Assembly (NCBI GenBank): GCA_947625475.1
Contig: CANQOL010000003.1
Coordinates: 1 to 64,000 of the forward strand
Length of the DNA: 64,000 bases
Direction of reading: 5' to 3'
From: an uncultured Acetatifactor sp.
Lineage (GTDB): Bacteria; Bacillota; Clostridia; Lachnospirales; Lachnospiraceae
Part shown: in pieces, positions 42,130 through 49,301 of the stretch
Numbering within the stretch: position 1 is the first letter of the stretch
Layout of the letters: each line of letters starts with the position of its first letter
Position numbers and translations under genes: made by a program
The notes under the pieces: model-generated
The model's database searches: none
Told to the model about the DNA's origin: nothing
The model's input: only the letters and a program-made list of their open reading frames with translations

Positions 42130-43877
42130 GCGGAGAGAAAAACGGACAGAGGCAGACGGTTGGGAAAATTCTCCGCTATATCCGCCGCTACCGGTTTTTG
42201 GTGGCAGGCTCCCTTCTGCTGGCCCTGGCGCAGGTGGCCCTCACCCTGTATGTGCCCATTCTCACAGGAAACGGGGTGGACCTGATCGTGGACCGGGGGC
42301 TGGTGGATCTGCCGGGCCTTGTGAGGATTCTGTGGAAAATCGGCGCGGTGACGGTCCTGGCGGCAGGGGCCCAGTGGGTGATGAACACCTGCAACAATTC
42401 CATCACCTACCGTGTGATCCGGGATATCCGCCGGGACGCCTTCGCCAGGCTGGAGGTGCTGCCCTTAAAGTACCTGGACAGCCACGCCTACGGGGACATT
42501 GTGAGCCGGATTATCGCGGATGTGGATACCTTTGCGGACGGCCTGCTCATGGGCTTTACCCAGCTCTTCACCGGGGTGATGACCATTTTGGGCACCCTGC
42601 TTTTCATGCTGGCCACCGATGTGCCCATCACGCTGGTGGTGGTGTGCATTACGCCCATGTCCTTCCTGGTGGCCAAATTTATCGCGAAGAAGACCTACCG
42701 CATGTTCCGGGAGCAGTCTGAGACCAGAGGGGAGCAGACCGCCCTGATCGAGGAGACGGTGGGCAGCCAGAAGGTGGTGAAGGCATTCTCCCAGGAGAAG
42801 GCTGTCACGGAGAGGTTTCGGGAGATCAACGGCAGGCTGGAGAGGTGCTCCCTAAAGGCGGTGTTTTTCTCATCCCTGACCAATCCTGCCACCCGGTTTG
42901 TCAACAGCCTGGTGTACGCGGGCGTGGGGATTTTCGGCGCCCTGGCGGCGATCCGGGGGGGCATCAGCGTGGGGCGGCTCTCCTGCTTTTTGAGCTACGC
43001 CAATCAGTACACCAAGCCCTTCAACGAGATTTCCGGCGTGATCACGGAGCTGCAGAATGCCATTGTGTGCGCCTCCCGGATCTTTGCCTTCATAGAGGAG
43101 GAGCCCCAGATCCCGGACGGGGAGGACGCCCGGGTGCTGAAGGATGCGGAGGGCCGGGTGGATTTGGAGCATGTGTATTTTAGCTATGCGCCGGAGAAAA
43201 AGCTGATTCAGGACCTGAATCTGCGGGTAAAGCCCGGTCAGCGGGTGGCGATTGTAGGGCCCACCGGCTGCGGCAAGACCACGGTCATCAACCTGCTGAT
43301 GCGGTTTTACGATGTGGACAGCGGAAGCATTTCCGTGGACGGCACGGACATCCGCCAAATCACCCGGGGAAGCCTGCGGACCGGCTACGGCATGGTGCTG
43401 CAGGAGACCTGGCTGCGCAGCGGCACCATCCTGGACAATATCCGCATGGGCCGGCCGGATGCCAGCCGGGAGGAGGTGACGGAGGCGGCCAGGGCGGCCC
43501 ACGCCCACAGCTTTATCCGCCGGCTCCCTCAGGGGTATGACACGGTGATTTCCGAGGACGGGGGAAGTCTCTCCCAGGGCCAGAAGCAGCTCCTGTGCAT
43601 TGCCCGCGTCATGCTCTGTCTGCCGCCCATGCTGATTTTGGACGAGGCCACTTCCTCCATCGACACCCGGACGGAGATCCGGATCCAGAACGCCTTTGCC
43701 AGAATGATGGAGGGGAGGACCAGCTTTATTGTGGCCCACAGGCTCTCCACCGTCCGGGAGGCGGATGTCATTTTGGTGATGAAGGACGGCAATATCATCG
43801 AGCAGGGAGACCATGAGAGCCTGCTGAAGAAGGGCGGCTTCTACGCCCAGCTGTACCGGAGCCAGTTTGCCGGGTAG
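42126..43877 (+). CDS. ABC exporter half-transporter, canonical-site subunit
   Basis: 583 residues. Six membrane helices and an ATPase with Walker A GPTGCGKTT, signature LSQGQKQLL, Walker B LILDEATSS and H-loop IVAHRLS, all intact. It pairs with the preceding half-transporter. The order degenerate-then-canonical is the same as in the other exporter operon of this window (7870-9630, 6074-7864), although the two pairs differ in sequence. A palindromic terminator follows at 43929. Confidence 0.92.
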   Translation: MSGEKNGQRQTVGKILRYIRRYRFLVAGSLLLALAQVALTLYVPILTGNGVDLIVDRGLVDLPGLVRILWKIGAVTVLAAGAQWVMNTCNNSITYRVIRDIRRDAFARLEVLPLKYLDSHAYGDIVSRIIADVDTFADGLLMGFTQLFTGVMTILGTLLFMLATDVPITLVVVCITPMSFLVAKFIAKKTYRMFREQSETRGEQTALIEETVGSQKVVKAFSQEKAVTERFREINGRLERCSLKAVFFSSLTNPATRFVNSLVYAGVGIFGALAAIRGGISVGRLSCFLSYANQYTKPFNEISGVITELQNAIVCASRIFAFIEEEPQIPDGEDARVLKDAEGRVDLEHVYFSYAPEKKLIQDLNLRVKPGQRVAIVGPTGCGKTTVINLLMRFYDVDSGSISVDGTDIRQITRGSLRTGYGMVLQETWLRSGTILDNIRMGRPDASREEVTEAARAAHAHSFIRRLPQGYDTVISEDGGSLSQGQKQLLCIARVMLCLPPMLILDEATSSIDTRTEIRIQNAFARMMEGRTSFIVAHRLSTVREADVILVMKDGNIIEQGDHESLLKKGGFYAQLYRSQFAG

Positions 43878-43928
43878 GAGGCCCCCCGCGGGCCGGCGGC
43901 AGTGAAGGACCGGCGGCTGCGAATAAAA

Positions 43929-43957
43929 AGAAAAATCACACAGCTGTGCTGATTTTT
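43929..43957 (+). terminator. Terminator of the second ABC exporter operon
   Basis: GAAAAATCA (43929-43937) pairs with TGATTTTTC (43949-43957), with CACAG/CTGTG inside. The stem is nearly continuous and ends T-rich. Repeat copy C starts 2 nt later. Confidence 0.75.
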
Positions 43958-43958
43958 C

Positions 43959-44062
43959 ACAGGAGAATTTGTGCAGGAGCGCCACAAATTCTCCTGATGG
44001 CAGATGAGAAACCGCATTCGCGGATTTCTCATCGCCTCGTCGCGCAGAGCGCTCCGGAAAGG
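43959..44062 (+). repeat. Dispersed structured repeat, copy C (leader of the SDR gene)
   Basis: The best-preserved copy. Hairpin 1 has 13-bp arms AGGAGAATTTGTG and CACAAATTCTCCT around loop CAGGAGCGC. Hairpin 2 has arms GATGAGAAA-CCGC and GCGG-A-TTTCTCATC. Then GTCGCGCAGAGCGCTCCGGAA runs into AGGAG and ATG 44070. Loop 1 (GGAGCGC) can pair with GCGCTCC next to the ribosome site. Confidence 0.85.
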
Positions 44063-44069
44063 AGATCAT

Positions 44070-44816
44070 ATGGTAGAGGTAAAGGGAAGATGGGCGCTGA
44101 TCACCGGCGCGGCCAGAGGGATCGGATATCTGAGCGCGCTCTTTATGGCCGGGAGGGGCTGCAACCTGATCCTCCAGGGCAGGACCCTGGAGCACTGCGA
44201 GAAGGTGCTGGGGGAGGTGAAGGCCCTGGGAGTGGAGGCTTACAGCGTGGCGGCGGAGTTCACGGATCTGCCCAGCGTGCAGCGCATGCTGGAAGAAATC
44301 GACGAAAGAGGCACCCAGGTGGATATTGTGCTGAACAATGCGGGGATGCAGGTGGCTTATCGGACGGAGTATTTTAAGACCCCTGTTTCCGACTACACGG
44401 ACAGCTTTGCCATCAACACCATCGCGCCGGCCATGATCTGCTATCACTTTATGCCGAAGATGATTGAGAGAGGGTTCGGCAGGATCCTGAACACCACCAG
44501 CGGCATCCGCTTGGAGCCCCAGCAGGCCGGGTATTCCGCCAGCAAGGCGGCCTTGGACAAGATCACCATCGACCTGGGCTCCACGGTGGAGGGCACGGAT
44601 GTGATGATCAATCTGACGGATCCGGGGTGGTGCCGGACGGACCTGGGAGGGCCTAACGCCCCCAACGCGCCGGAGAGCGCGATCCCCGGCATTGTGGTGG
44701 GAGCCTTTGTGGACGACAAAAAGTCCGGAAGATATTTAAACGCCCCCTTCTTTACCGGCCTGACCCTGGAGGAGGCGGTGGAGAAAGCCCAGGCGGAGTT
44801 TGACAGCCCCTACTAG
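44070..44816 (+). CDS. Short-chain dehydrogenase/reductase
   Basis: A 248-residue classical SDR. TGAARGIG is the dinucleotide loop, LNNAGMQ stabilises the fold, Ser and YSASK (catalytic Tyr and Lys) follow, then DPGWCRTDLGG. It is an NAD(P)H oxidoreductase acting on an unknown alcohol or ketone. Arg in GRTLEH after strand 2 hints at NADP(H). ATG 44070 has AAAGGAGATC upstream; the longer frame only translates repeat copy C. There is no visible promoter between the previous terminator and the repeat. Confidence 0.92.
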   Translation: MVEVKGRWALITGAARGIGYLSALFMAGRGCNLILQGRTLEHCEKVLGEVKALGVEAYSVAAEFTDLPSVQRMLEEIDERGTQVDIVLNNAGMQVAYRTEYFKTPVSDYTDSFAINTIAPAMICYHFMPKMIERGFGRILNTTSGIRLEPQQAGYSASKAALDKITIDLGSTVEGTDVMINLTDPGWCRTDLGGPNAPNAPESAIPGIVVGAFVDDKKSGRYLNAPFFTGLTLEEAVEKAQAEFDSPY

Positions 44817-44861
44817 GAGAGAGCAAAACAGAGAATCTAACAGATCACGGATCAGAGACAA

Positions 44862-46154
44862 ATGAGAGGCAGAAGAAAAAGAAGATACGAATATCGCAGA
44901 TACCGCCTGGGATATTACCAGGAGAGGCAGCGCCGGAAAAAGCGCGGGGCAGTGATCATCGCCTCATGCGCCGCGGCGGCGGTGCTGGCCGTCCTTTTGT
45001 CCGGGTGGTTCCTGCTCTCCCGAAGAGAGGGAGGGCAGGAGGAAAACCCGGCGGGGGGAGATTTTTCTCTGGCCGCCGGGGCGGAAACCGGCGCCTTTCC
45101 GGGGGAGGGGCAGGGAGAGCCCACGCCCTCCCCGGAGCCCACGGCGCCGCCCAGGGAGCGGGTGGAGGTGCGGGGAATCTATGTGACCGGCATGATGGCG
45201 GGGAGCGATCAGCTGGATGCGCTCCTTGACCTGACGGATGAGACGGAGCTGAACACCATGGTCATCGACGTAAAGGACGACGGGGGAAGGGTCACCTTTG
45301 AGACGCAGCTGGAGTGCGTCTGTCAGATTGAGGCCCAGACCCGCTACATCCGGGACATAGATGCGCTGATGGCCCGCCTGAAGGAGCACGGGGTCTATAC
45401 CATAGCCCGGATTGTCTGCTTTAAGGATCCCTGGCTGGCGGAAAAGAGGCCGGAGCTGGCCCTGAAAACCCCGGAGGGGACTCCCGTGACGGACGCCAAC
45501 GGACTGGCCTGGGTGAATCCCTGCCGGGAGGAGGTGTGGGACTATCTGTCCCAGATCGCCTGTGAGGCGGCGGCCCGGGGGTTTGACGAGATCCAGTTTG
45601 ACTATGTGCGCTTCCCCATCGGAGAGGTGGCGGACGCGGCGGACTACGGGGTGGAGCTTACCGGGAGCGTCCGGCAGCAGACCATCACGGATTTTTTGAC
45701 CTACGCCAAGAAGAGGGTGGAGCCCACCGGGGCGGCGGTCACGGCGGATGTGTTCGGAACCATCATCGGGAGCGAGACGGACAAGGAGCGCACGGGCCAG
45801 GATTACGCCGGCCTGGGAGGGATTATCGACGTGCTGTGCCCCATGGTGTATCCCTCCCATTATGGGAACGGGGTCTTTGGCCTGGAGGTGCCCGACGCCC
45901 AGCCCTACGAGACCGTGTATGCGGCCCTCACCGGCTCCAAGGAGGAGCTGGCGGACATAGATCCCCAAATCCGGGCCAGGGTGCGGCCCTGGCTTCAGGC
46001 CTTTACCGCCTCCTGGGTGGAGGGACATATTTCCTACGGCGGGGAGCAGATCCGCCAGCAGATCCAGGCTGTGTACGACGCGGGCTGCCGGGAGTGGATT
46101 CTCTGGAACGCCTCCAACCGCTACAGCGCCGACGGGCTGCTGCCCCAGGAATAA
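44862..46154 (+). CDS. DUF4015 putative glycoside hydrolase, membrane-anchored
   Basis: 430 residues. A very basic N-terminus (RGRRKRRYEYRRYR), one helix (about 29-50) and a Pro/Glu/Gly-rich linker lead to an outer TIM-barrel-like domain (about 100-430). Motifs VRGIYVTGMMAGSDQLD, NTMVIDVKDDGG, GFDEIQFDYVRFPIGE and CPMVYPSHYGNG are typical of DUF4015 (GH13-like) proteins. These are thought to act on polysaccharide near the wall, but activity is unproven. Two Asp/Glu in the DEIQFDYVRFP strand are candidate catalytic residues. Confidence 0.9.
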   Translation: MRGRRKRRYEYRRYRLGYYQERQRRKKRGAVIIASCAAAAVLAVLLSGWFLLSRREGGQEENPAGGDFSLAAGAETGAFPGEGQGEPTPSPEPTAPPRERVEVRGIYVTGMMAGSDQLDALLDLTDETELNTMVIDVKDDGGRVTFETQLECVCQIEAQTRYIRDIDALMARLKEHGVYTIARIVCFKDPWLAEKRPELALKTPEGTPVTDANGLAWVNPCREEVWDYLSQIACEAAARGFDEIQFDYVRFPIGEVADAADYGVELTGSVRQQTITDFLTYAKKRVEPTGAAVTADVFGTIIGSETDKERTGQDYAGLGGIIDVLCPMVYPSHYGNGVFGLEVPDAQPYETVYAALTGSKEELADIDPQIRARVRPWLQAFTASWVEGHISYGGEQIRQQIQAVYDAGCREWILWNASNRYSADGLLPQE

Positions 46155-46158
46155 CTTT

Positions 46159-46207
46159 GGTCAATGCCCGTGGTCAATGCCCGTGGTCAATGCTTTTGGC
46201 AATGCCT
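46159..46207 (+). repeat. 13-bp tandem repeat
   Basis: GGTCAATGCCCGT occurs at 46159 and 46172, then GGTCAATGCTTTT at 46185 and a partial GGCAATGCC at 46198. It lies just after the DUF4015 stop. Confidence 0.85.
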
Positions 46208-46238
46208 GAAAAATAATAAAAATAAATTAAAAAAATGC

Positions 46239-46267
46239 TTGCAATTTCCCCGAAGTTATATTATGAT
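46239..46267 (+). promoter_or_regulatory. Promoter of tRNA-Glu
   Basis: TTGCAA (46239-46244), a 17-bp spacer and TATGAT (46262-46267). A perfect 10-bp hairpin (arms ACAGGTGTCA 46270-46279 and TGACACCTGT 46284-46293) lies between the start point and the tRNA. Confidence 0.75.
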
Positions 46268-46299
46268 AAACAGGTGTCAGGCATGACACCTGTAACTGT

Positions 46300-46371
46300 G
46301 GCTCGTTGGTCAAGCGGTTAAGACGCCGCCCTCTCACGGCGGAAACAGGAGTTCGATTCTCCTACGAGCTG
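46300..46371 (+). tRNA. tRNA-Glu (anticodon CTC)
   Basis: Acceptor GGCTCGT pairs with ACGAGCT (first pair G-T). The anticodon stem CCGCC/GGCGG holds the loop CTCTCAC, giving anticodon CTC. The T stem is AGGAG/CTCCT. The length is 72 nt with discriminator G and no encoded CCA. It is a single tRNA with its own promoter and terminator. Confidence 0.93.
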
Positions 46372-46374
46372 CTC

Positions 46375-46419
46375 AAAAGCCCTGAAAGCTTCGCGCGGAT
46401 GCGGATTTTCAGGGCTTTT
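46375..46419 (+). terminator. Terminator of tRNA-Glu
   Basis: AAAAGCCCTGAAA (46375-46387) pairs with TTTCAGGGCTTTT (46407-46419), 13 bp with a T-rich end. Confidence 0.85.
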
Positions 46420-46441
46420 CCTCTGCCCGTGATCCAGGCGC

Positions 46442-46472
46442 AAAAAAGAGGCAGGAGATTATGCATCCTGCC
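46442..46472 (-). terminator. Terminator of the small coiled-coil gene
   Basis: Minus strand: GGCAGGA and TCCTGCC form a 7-bp stem, followed by TCTTTTTT. The stem overlaps the stop codon of the gene. Confidence 0.75.
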
Positions 46473-46683
46473 CGTTTTCGATCAGCTCCCTTATTTTCTC
46501 GACGGTGATTCCCTTTTCCGTGAGCAGGTCATCCAGCTCCGAAAGGCGGTTCATTTTAATCTGATCCTCCAGTTTTTTCTTTGCCTTTTTCATCTCGGCC
46601 AGGCTTGTCTCCATATTGCTTATCTCATTTGTGATTCTCTCAAGCTGTTCCTCTAAGGTATAGGATTTTCTACCTCTTGGCAT
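46459..46683 (-). CDS. Small conserved coiled-coil protein
   Basis: 74 residues, soluble, basic start MPRGRKSYTLEEQLERI, then a clear heptad helix (ISNMETSLAEMKKAKKKLED) and a short C-terminal helix (ITVEKIRELIEN). It resembles small Lachnospiraceae proteins of unknown role that begin with RGRK and a Leu-rich helix. The start has GGGAGG 6 nt upstream, a promoter at 46713-46741 and a terminator of its own. The AT-hook-like RGRK could touch DNA, but that is only a guess. Confidence 0.75.
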   Translation of the reverse strand: MPRGRKSYTLEEQLERITNEISNMETSLAEMKKAKKKLEDQIKMNRLSELDDLLTEKGITVEKIRELIENGQDA

Positions 46684-46712
46684 GTCAAACCTCCCTTATG
46701 CTGGATGATAAA

Positions 46713-46741
46713 AGGATATCACATAGGCTCTCTGATGTAAA
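46713..46741 (-). promoter_or_regulatory. Promoter of the small coiled-coil gene
   Basis: Minus strand TTTACA (46736-46741), a 17-bp spacer and TATCCT (46713-46718). Confidence 0.45.
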
Positions 46742-46790
46742 TGAAAACCGGTTGACAGGAAATGACAGGATCCGGCCGCCGTCCTTGGGA

Positions 46791-48158
46791 TCACTCGTCA
46801 TCCTCCCGGTCCCCGCCTGTGTCCGCCGGCTCATCCCCGGGGGAAGCATCCTCCCGGCCCTGTTCCCCGTCTGACTCCCCGGCGGCTGCGGGAGCCGCCT
46901 CATCTTCCCGGAGAGGCTCAGGCAGGACCATTTCCACCTTTACAATGCGGTTCTGCTGGATCCCCTTGACCTTCAGCGTGATGCCGCTCTCCAGAGCGAC
47001 TTCCTCCCCGTCCTCCGGCAGGCGGTCCAGACATTCGATCACAATGCCTCCGATGGAGTCGTAGTCCTCGGAGTGCAGCTCCGTGCCCAGGGCGTTATTC
47101 ACGTCGTCCAGCTTCATGCTGCCCTCCACCAGATAAGTGCGGGGGCCCGTCTTTTGTATGTACTCCTCCTCGTCGGCGTCGTACTCGTCTCGGATCTCTC
47201 CCACGATTTCCTCCAGCAGGTCCTCCAGGGTGATCATGCCCACGGTGGCTCCGTACTCGTTGAGAACAAAGGCTACGTTGGTGGTCTTTTGGCGCATCTC
47301 CAGCATCAGATCCGCCGTCTTCTTATATTCGTAGGTATAGTGGGCGTCCCGCAGGATGCTTCGCACAAAGAATTCGCTCTCCCTGGTGGTGAGAATAAAA
47401 TCCTTGATATTGATCAGGCCGATGATATTGTCCTTGTCCTCCTCGTAGACGGGCAGCCGGGTGTACATGGATTCCCGGAACACGGCCAGCACCTCATCGT
47501 ATGTGGCGTTCACATCCACCGTCACCATATTGATCCGGGGAATCATGATATCCTTTGCCAGAGCGTCGGAGAAGTCAAACACATTATAAATCATCTCGCG
47601 CTCCTTGGTCTCGATGACCCCGTCCTCATGGCTTACCTCCACATAGGTGCGCAGCTCGTTCTCCGTCATGGCTGTCTTCTGGTTGGGGTCGATGTGCAGC
47701 AGCCACATGAAAAAGCCCGCGATGTGATCCACCAGGAAAATGACGGGGGTCAGGAGGGACATCAGTCTATAAATGACGCCGCTGTAGGCCAGGGCGATCC
47801 GGCCGCTGTAGATCTTGGCCCAGGTTTTGGGCACAATCTCGCCAAAGAGAAGTACCAGGATGGTCAGAAGGCCTGTGGCGATTCCCACGATCAGATGGAT
47901 CCGGATGGCCAGGGTTGTGGCCAGGGCGGAGGCGGCGATATTTACCACATTGTTGCCGATGAGGATGGTACTGATCATTTTGCTGTACCGGTCCAGGATC
48001 TTGTTTACAAGAGCCGCTCTTTTGTTCCCCTCTTCCTCAAGAGAGCGCATCTTCACCCGGCTGACGGTGGAAAAGGCGGTCTCCGCGGAGGAAAAAAAGG
48101 CGGAGAGAATAATACAGAGAATCAGGATAATCAATTGTATGACACCGTCGGTATCCAA
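46791..48158 (-). CDS. CNNM/CorC-type (DUF21, CBS) membrane protein
   Basis: 455 residues. DUF21 membrane domain (three to four helices; LSAFFSSAETAFSTVSRVKM is the signature), two CBS domains (about 200-315, with IMIPRINMVTVD and LNEYGATVGMITLEDLLEE) and a C-terminal CorC/HlyC domain, ending in a Glu/Asp/Pro-rich tail. These 'hemolysin family' proteins are linked to Mg2+ export. The start is TTG 48158: GGAGTGG is placed correctly upstream and a strong promoter lies at 48202-48230. An upstream ATG would sit inside that promoter. Confidence 0.92.
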   Translation of the reverse strand: MDTDGVIQLIILILCIILSAFFSSAETAFSTVSRVKMRSLEEEGNKRAALVNKILDRYSKMISTILIGNNVVNIAASALATTLAIRIHLIVGIATGLLTILVLLFGEIVPKTWAKIYSGRIALAYSGVIYRLMSLLTPVIFLVDHIAGFFMWLLHIDPNQKTAMTENELRTYVEVSHEDGVIETKEREMIYNVFDFSDALAKDIMIPRINMVTVDVNATYDEVLAVFRESMYTRLPVYEEDKDNIIGLINIKDFILTTRESEFFVRSILRDAHYTYEYKKTADLMLEMRQKTTNVAFVLNEYGATVGMITLEDLLEEIVGEIRDEYDADEEEYIQKTGPRTYLVEGSMKLDDVNNALGTELHSEDYDSIGGIVIECLDRLPEDGEEVALESGITLKVKGIQQNRIVKVEMVLPEPLREDEAAPAAAGESDGEQGREDASPGDEPADTGGDREDDE

Positions 48159-48201
48159 AAAAAACCACTCCTTTATAGCTTTTATAGTATAGATGATAAA
48201 A

Positions 48202-48230
48202 ATCTTACATGATCGGTGTGAGATTGTCAA
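48202..48230 (-). promoter_or_regulatory. Promoter of the CNNM/CorC-type gene
   Basis: Minus strand TTGACA (48225-48230), a 17-bp spacer and TAAGAT (48202-48207). These are the same hexamers as the hisS promoter. Confidence 0.8.
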
Positions 48231-48302
48231 GTTATCCCCGGGGGGAGAATATATTTTACTGAGTTTACCGTCTGCGGGCGGATCAAAGGGGAGATTTGAC
48301 GG

Positions 48303-48695
48303 ATGAAGGTGGCGGAAAGACGAAGGGAGAAGGAGGGGAAGGGCAGTCTCGCGGCGGCGGCAGCTAAATATCTGCTGATATCCTACATAGCGACTGGGGC
48401 AGGGCTGCTTTTGCTGGCTCTGCTGCTCTATAAGCTGGGGCTGACGGAAAAGACAGTGTCCCTGATCATTATATTTATCTATATCGGGGCGTCCTTCCTG
48501 GGGGGATTTTTAATGGGGAAGAAACAGGGGAGCCGGAAGTACCTGTGGGGGCTTCTCATGGGCTGCGCCTATTTTGTGCTGCTGCTTGTGATCTCTGTGG
48601 CTGTGAACCGCCAGATGGGAGCGCTGCCGGGCTCCTTCTGGACGACTCTGGCCCTGTGCGCCGGGGGAGGCATGCTGGGGGGGATGCTGAGCTGA
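48303..48695 (+). CDS. TIGR04086 family membrane protein
   Basis: 130 residues with four predicted helices (about 22-45, 50-72, 80-102, 106-130) after a basic start. GASFLGGFLMGKKQGSRKYLWG between helices two and three and the Gly-rich end CAGGGMLGGMLS are typical of the clostridial TIGR04086 family, whose role is unknown. Possible glycine-zipper contacts suggest oligomers. It is divergent from the CNNM/CorC-type gene. Confidence 0.88.
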   Translation: MKVAERRREKEGKGSLAAAAAKYLLISYIATGAGLLLLALLLYKLGLTEKTVSLIIIFIYIGASFLGGFLMGKKQGSRKYLWGLLMGCAYFVLLLVISVAVNRQMGALPGSFWTTLALCAGGGMLGGMLS

Positions 48696-48717
48696 GGAAC
48701 TTTGGGAAGAATCCCTG

Positions 48718-48757
48718 GGGATTTCCCCGGAAGAATCCCTGGGGAAATCCCGGTTTT
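48718..48757 (+). terminator. Terminator of the TIGR04086 gene
   Basis: GGGATTTCCCC (48718-48728) pairs with GGGGAAATCCC (48741-48751), followed by GGTTTT. A 17-bp near-repeat (GAAGAATCCCTGGGGA) makes up the loop and flanks. Confidence 0.6.
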
Positions 48758-48795
48758 GATTCATTTTATATGGATTTTATAATTTTATAACAAAT

Positions 48796-48829
48796 TGAAC
48801 ATAAAATGGACACAATTACCCCGTATAGT
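48796..48829 (+). promoter_or_regulatory. Direct-repeat operator and -10 of candidate small RNA 1
   Basis: TGAACA (48796-48801) and TGGACA (48807-48812) are 11 bp apart start to start. Eleven bases later comes TATAGT (48824-48829). No -35 box is at the usual place. The layout is repeated base for base in spacing at 49015-49048. Confidence 0.65.
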
Positions 48830-48836
48830 ATCTTTT

Positions 48837-48912
48837 AGATAGTTAGTTCGCTAACTATCTCCCCCCTCATAAGAAAATCCCGAAAGGCTCCGGCATTGCG
48901 CCGGAGTCTTTT
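48837..48912 (+). ncRNA. Candidate small RNA 1 (of a tandem pair)
   Basis: A 76-nt unit. The 5' hairpin has arms AGATAGTTAG (48837-48846) and CTAACTATCT (48851-48860) with loop TTCG. A single-stranded CCCCCCTCATAAGAAAA stretch follows. The intrinsic terminator has arms AAAGGCTCCGGC (48883-48894) and GCCGGAGTCTTT (48900-48911). It begins about 8 nt after a -10 box. No ORF or start site is present. The C-rich stretch is complementary to G-rich ribosome-binding sites. It is about 80% alike to unit 2. Confidence 0.7.
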
Positions 48913-49014
48913 GGGTTGAGGAAACGCCGGGGAGACATCGGGGTGCGGTTTCCCGATAAAACAAGTCCCTGCGGAAACTCTGACGGGATAGAAGTTTATA
49001 CTTTTATAATAAAT

Positions 49015-49048
49015 TGGACACAAAATGGACACATTTTACGGATATAGT
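49015..49048 (+). promoter_or_regulatory. Direct-repeat operator and -10 of candidate small RNA 2
   Basis: TGGACA at 49015-49020 and 49026-49031 (11-bp period), then 11 bases, then TATAGT (49043-49048). This is the same geometry as unit 1. Confidence 0.65.
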
Positions 49049-49055
49049 GGTACTT

Positions 49056-49130
49056 AGATAGTTGATGAACTCACTATCTCCCCCCTCATAAGAAAAACCG
49101 AAAGGCTCCGGCCCATGGCCGGAGCCTTTT
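49056..49130 (+). ncRNA. Candidate small RNA 2 (of a tandem pair)
   Basis: A 75-nt unit. The 5' hairpin has arms AGATAGT (49056-49062) and ACTATCT (49073-49079), extended by GA/TC. Then CCCCCCTCATAAGAAAAA (from 49080). The terminator has arms AAAGGCTCCGGCC (49101-49113) and GGCCGGAGCCTTT (49117-49129). The first-hairpin loop differs from unit 1, while the C-rich stretch and terminator are nearly identical. The 600-bp gap 48696-49301 is otherwise without genes. Confidence 0.7.
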
Positions 49131-49188
49131 GGCGTCCCGGGAAGAGCACTTTTTGCAAGGTGTAAGGGGATCTCAGCAGAAAAAATGA

Positions 49189-49217
49189 TTTACATTCGTG
49201 GTTCTTTTCTCTATATT
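49189..49217 (+). promoter_or_regulatory. Promoter of murE
   Basis: TTTACA (49189-49194), a 17-bp spacer and TATATT (49212-49217), 85 bp before murE. Confidence 0.65.
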
Positions 49218-49301
49218 ATAAGTAACGGGCCCATTCCGCGGTGTGCCGCAGAGCGGGGAGGGTGAGATCAGGTCCGGGGGCTGCCCGGAGATGGAGGGAA
49301 T

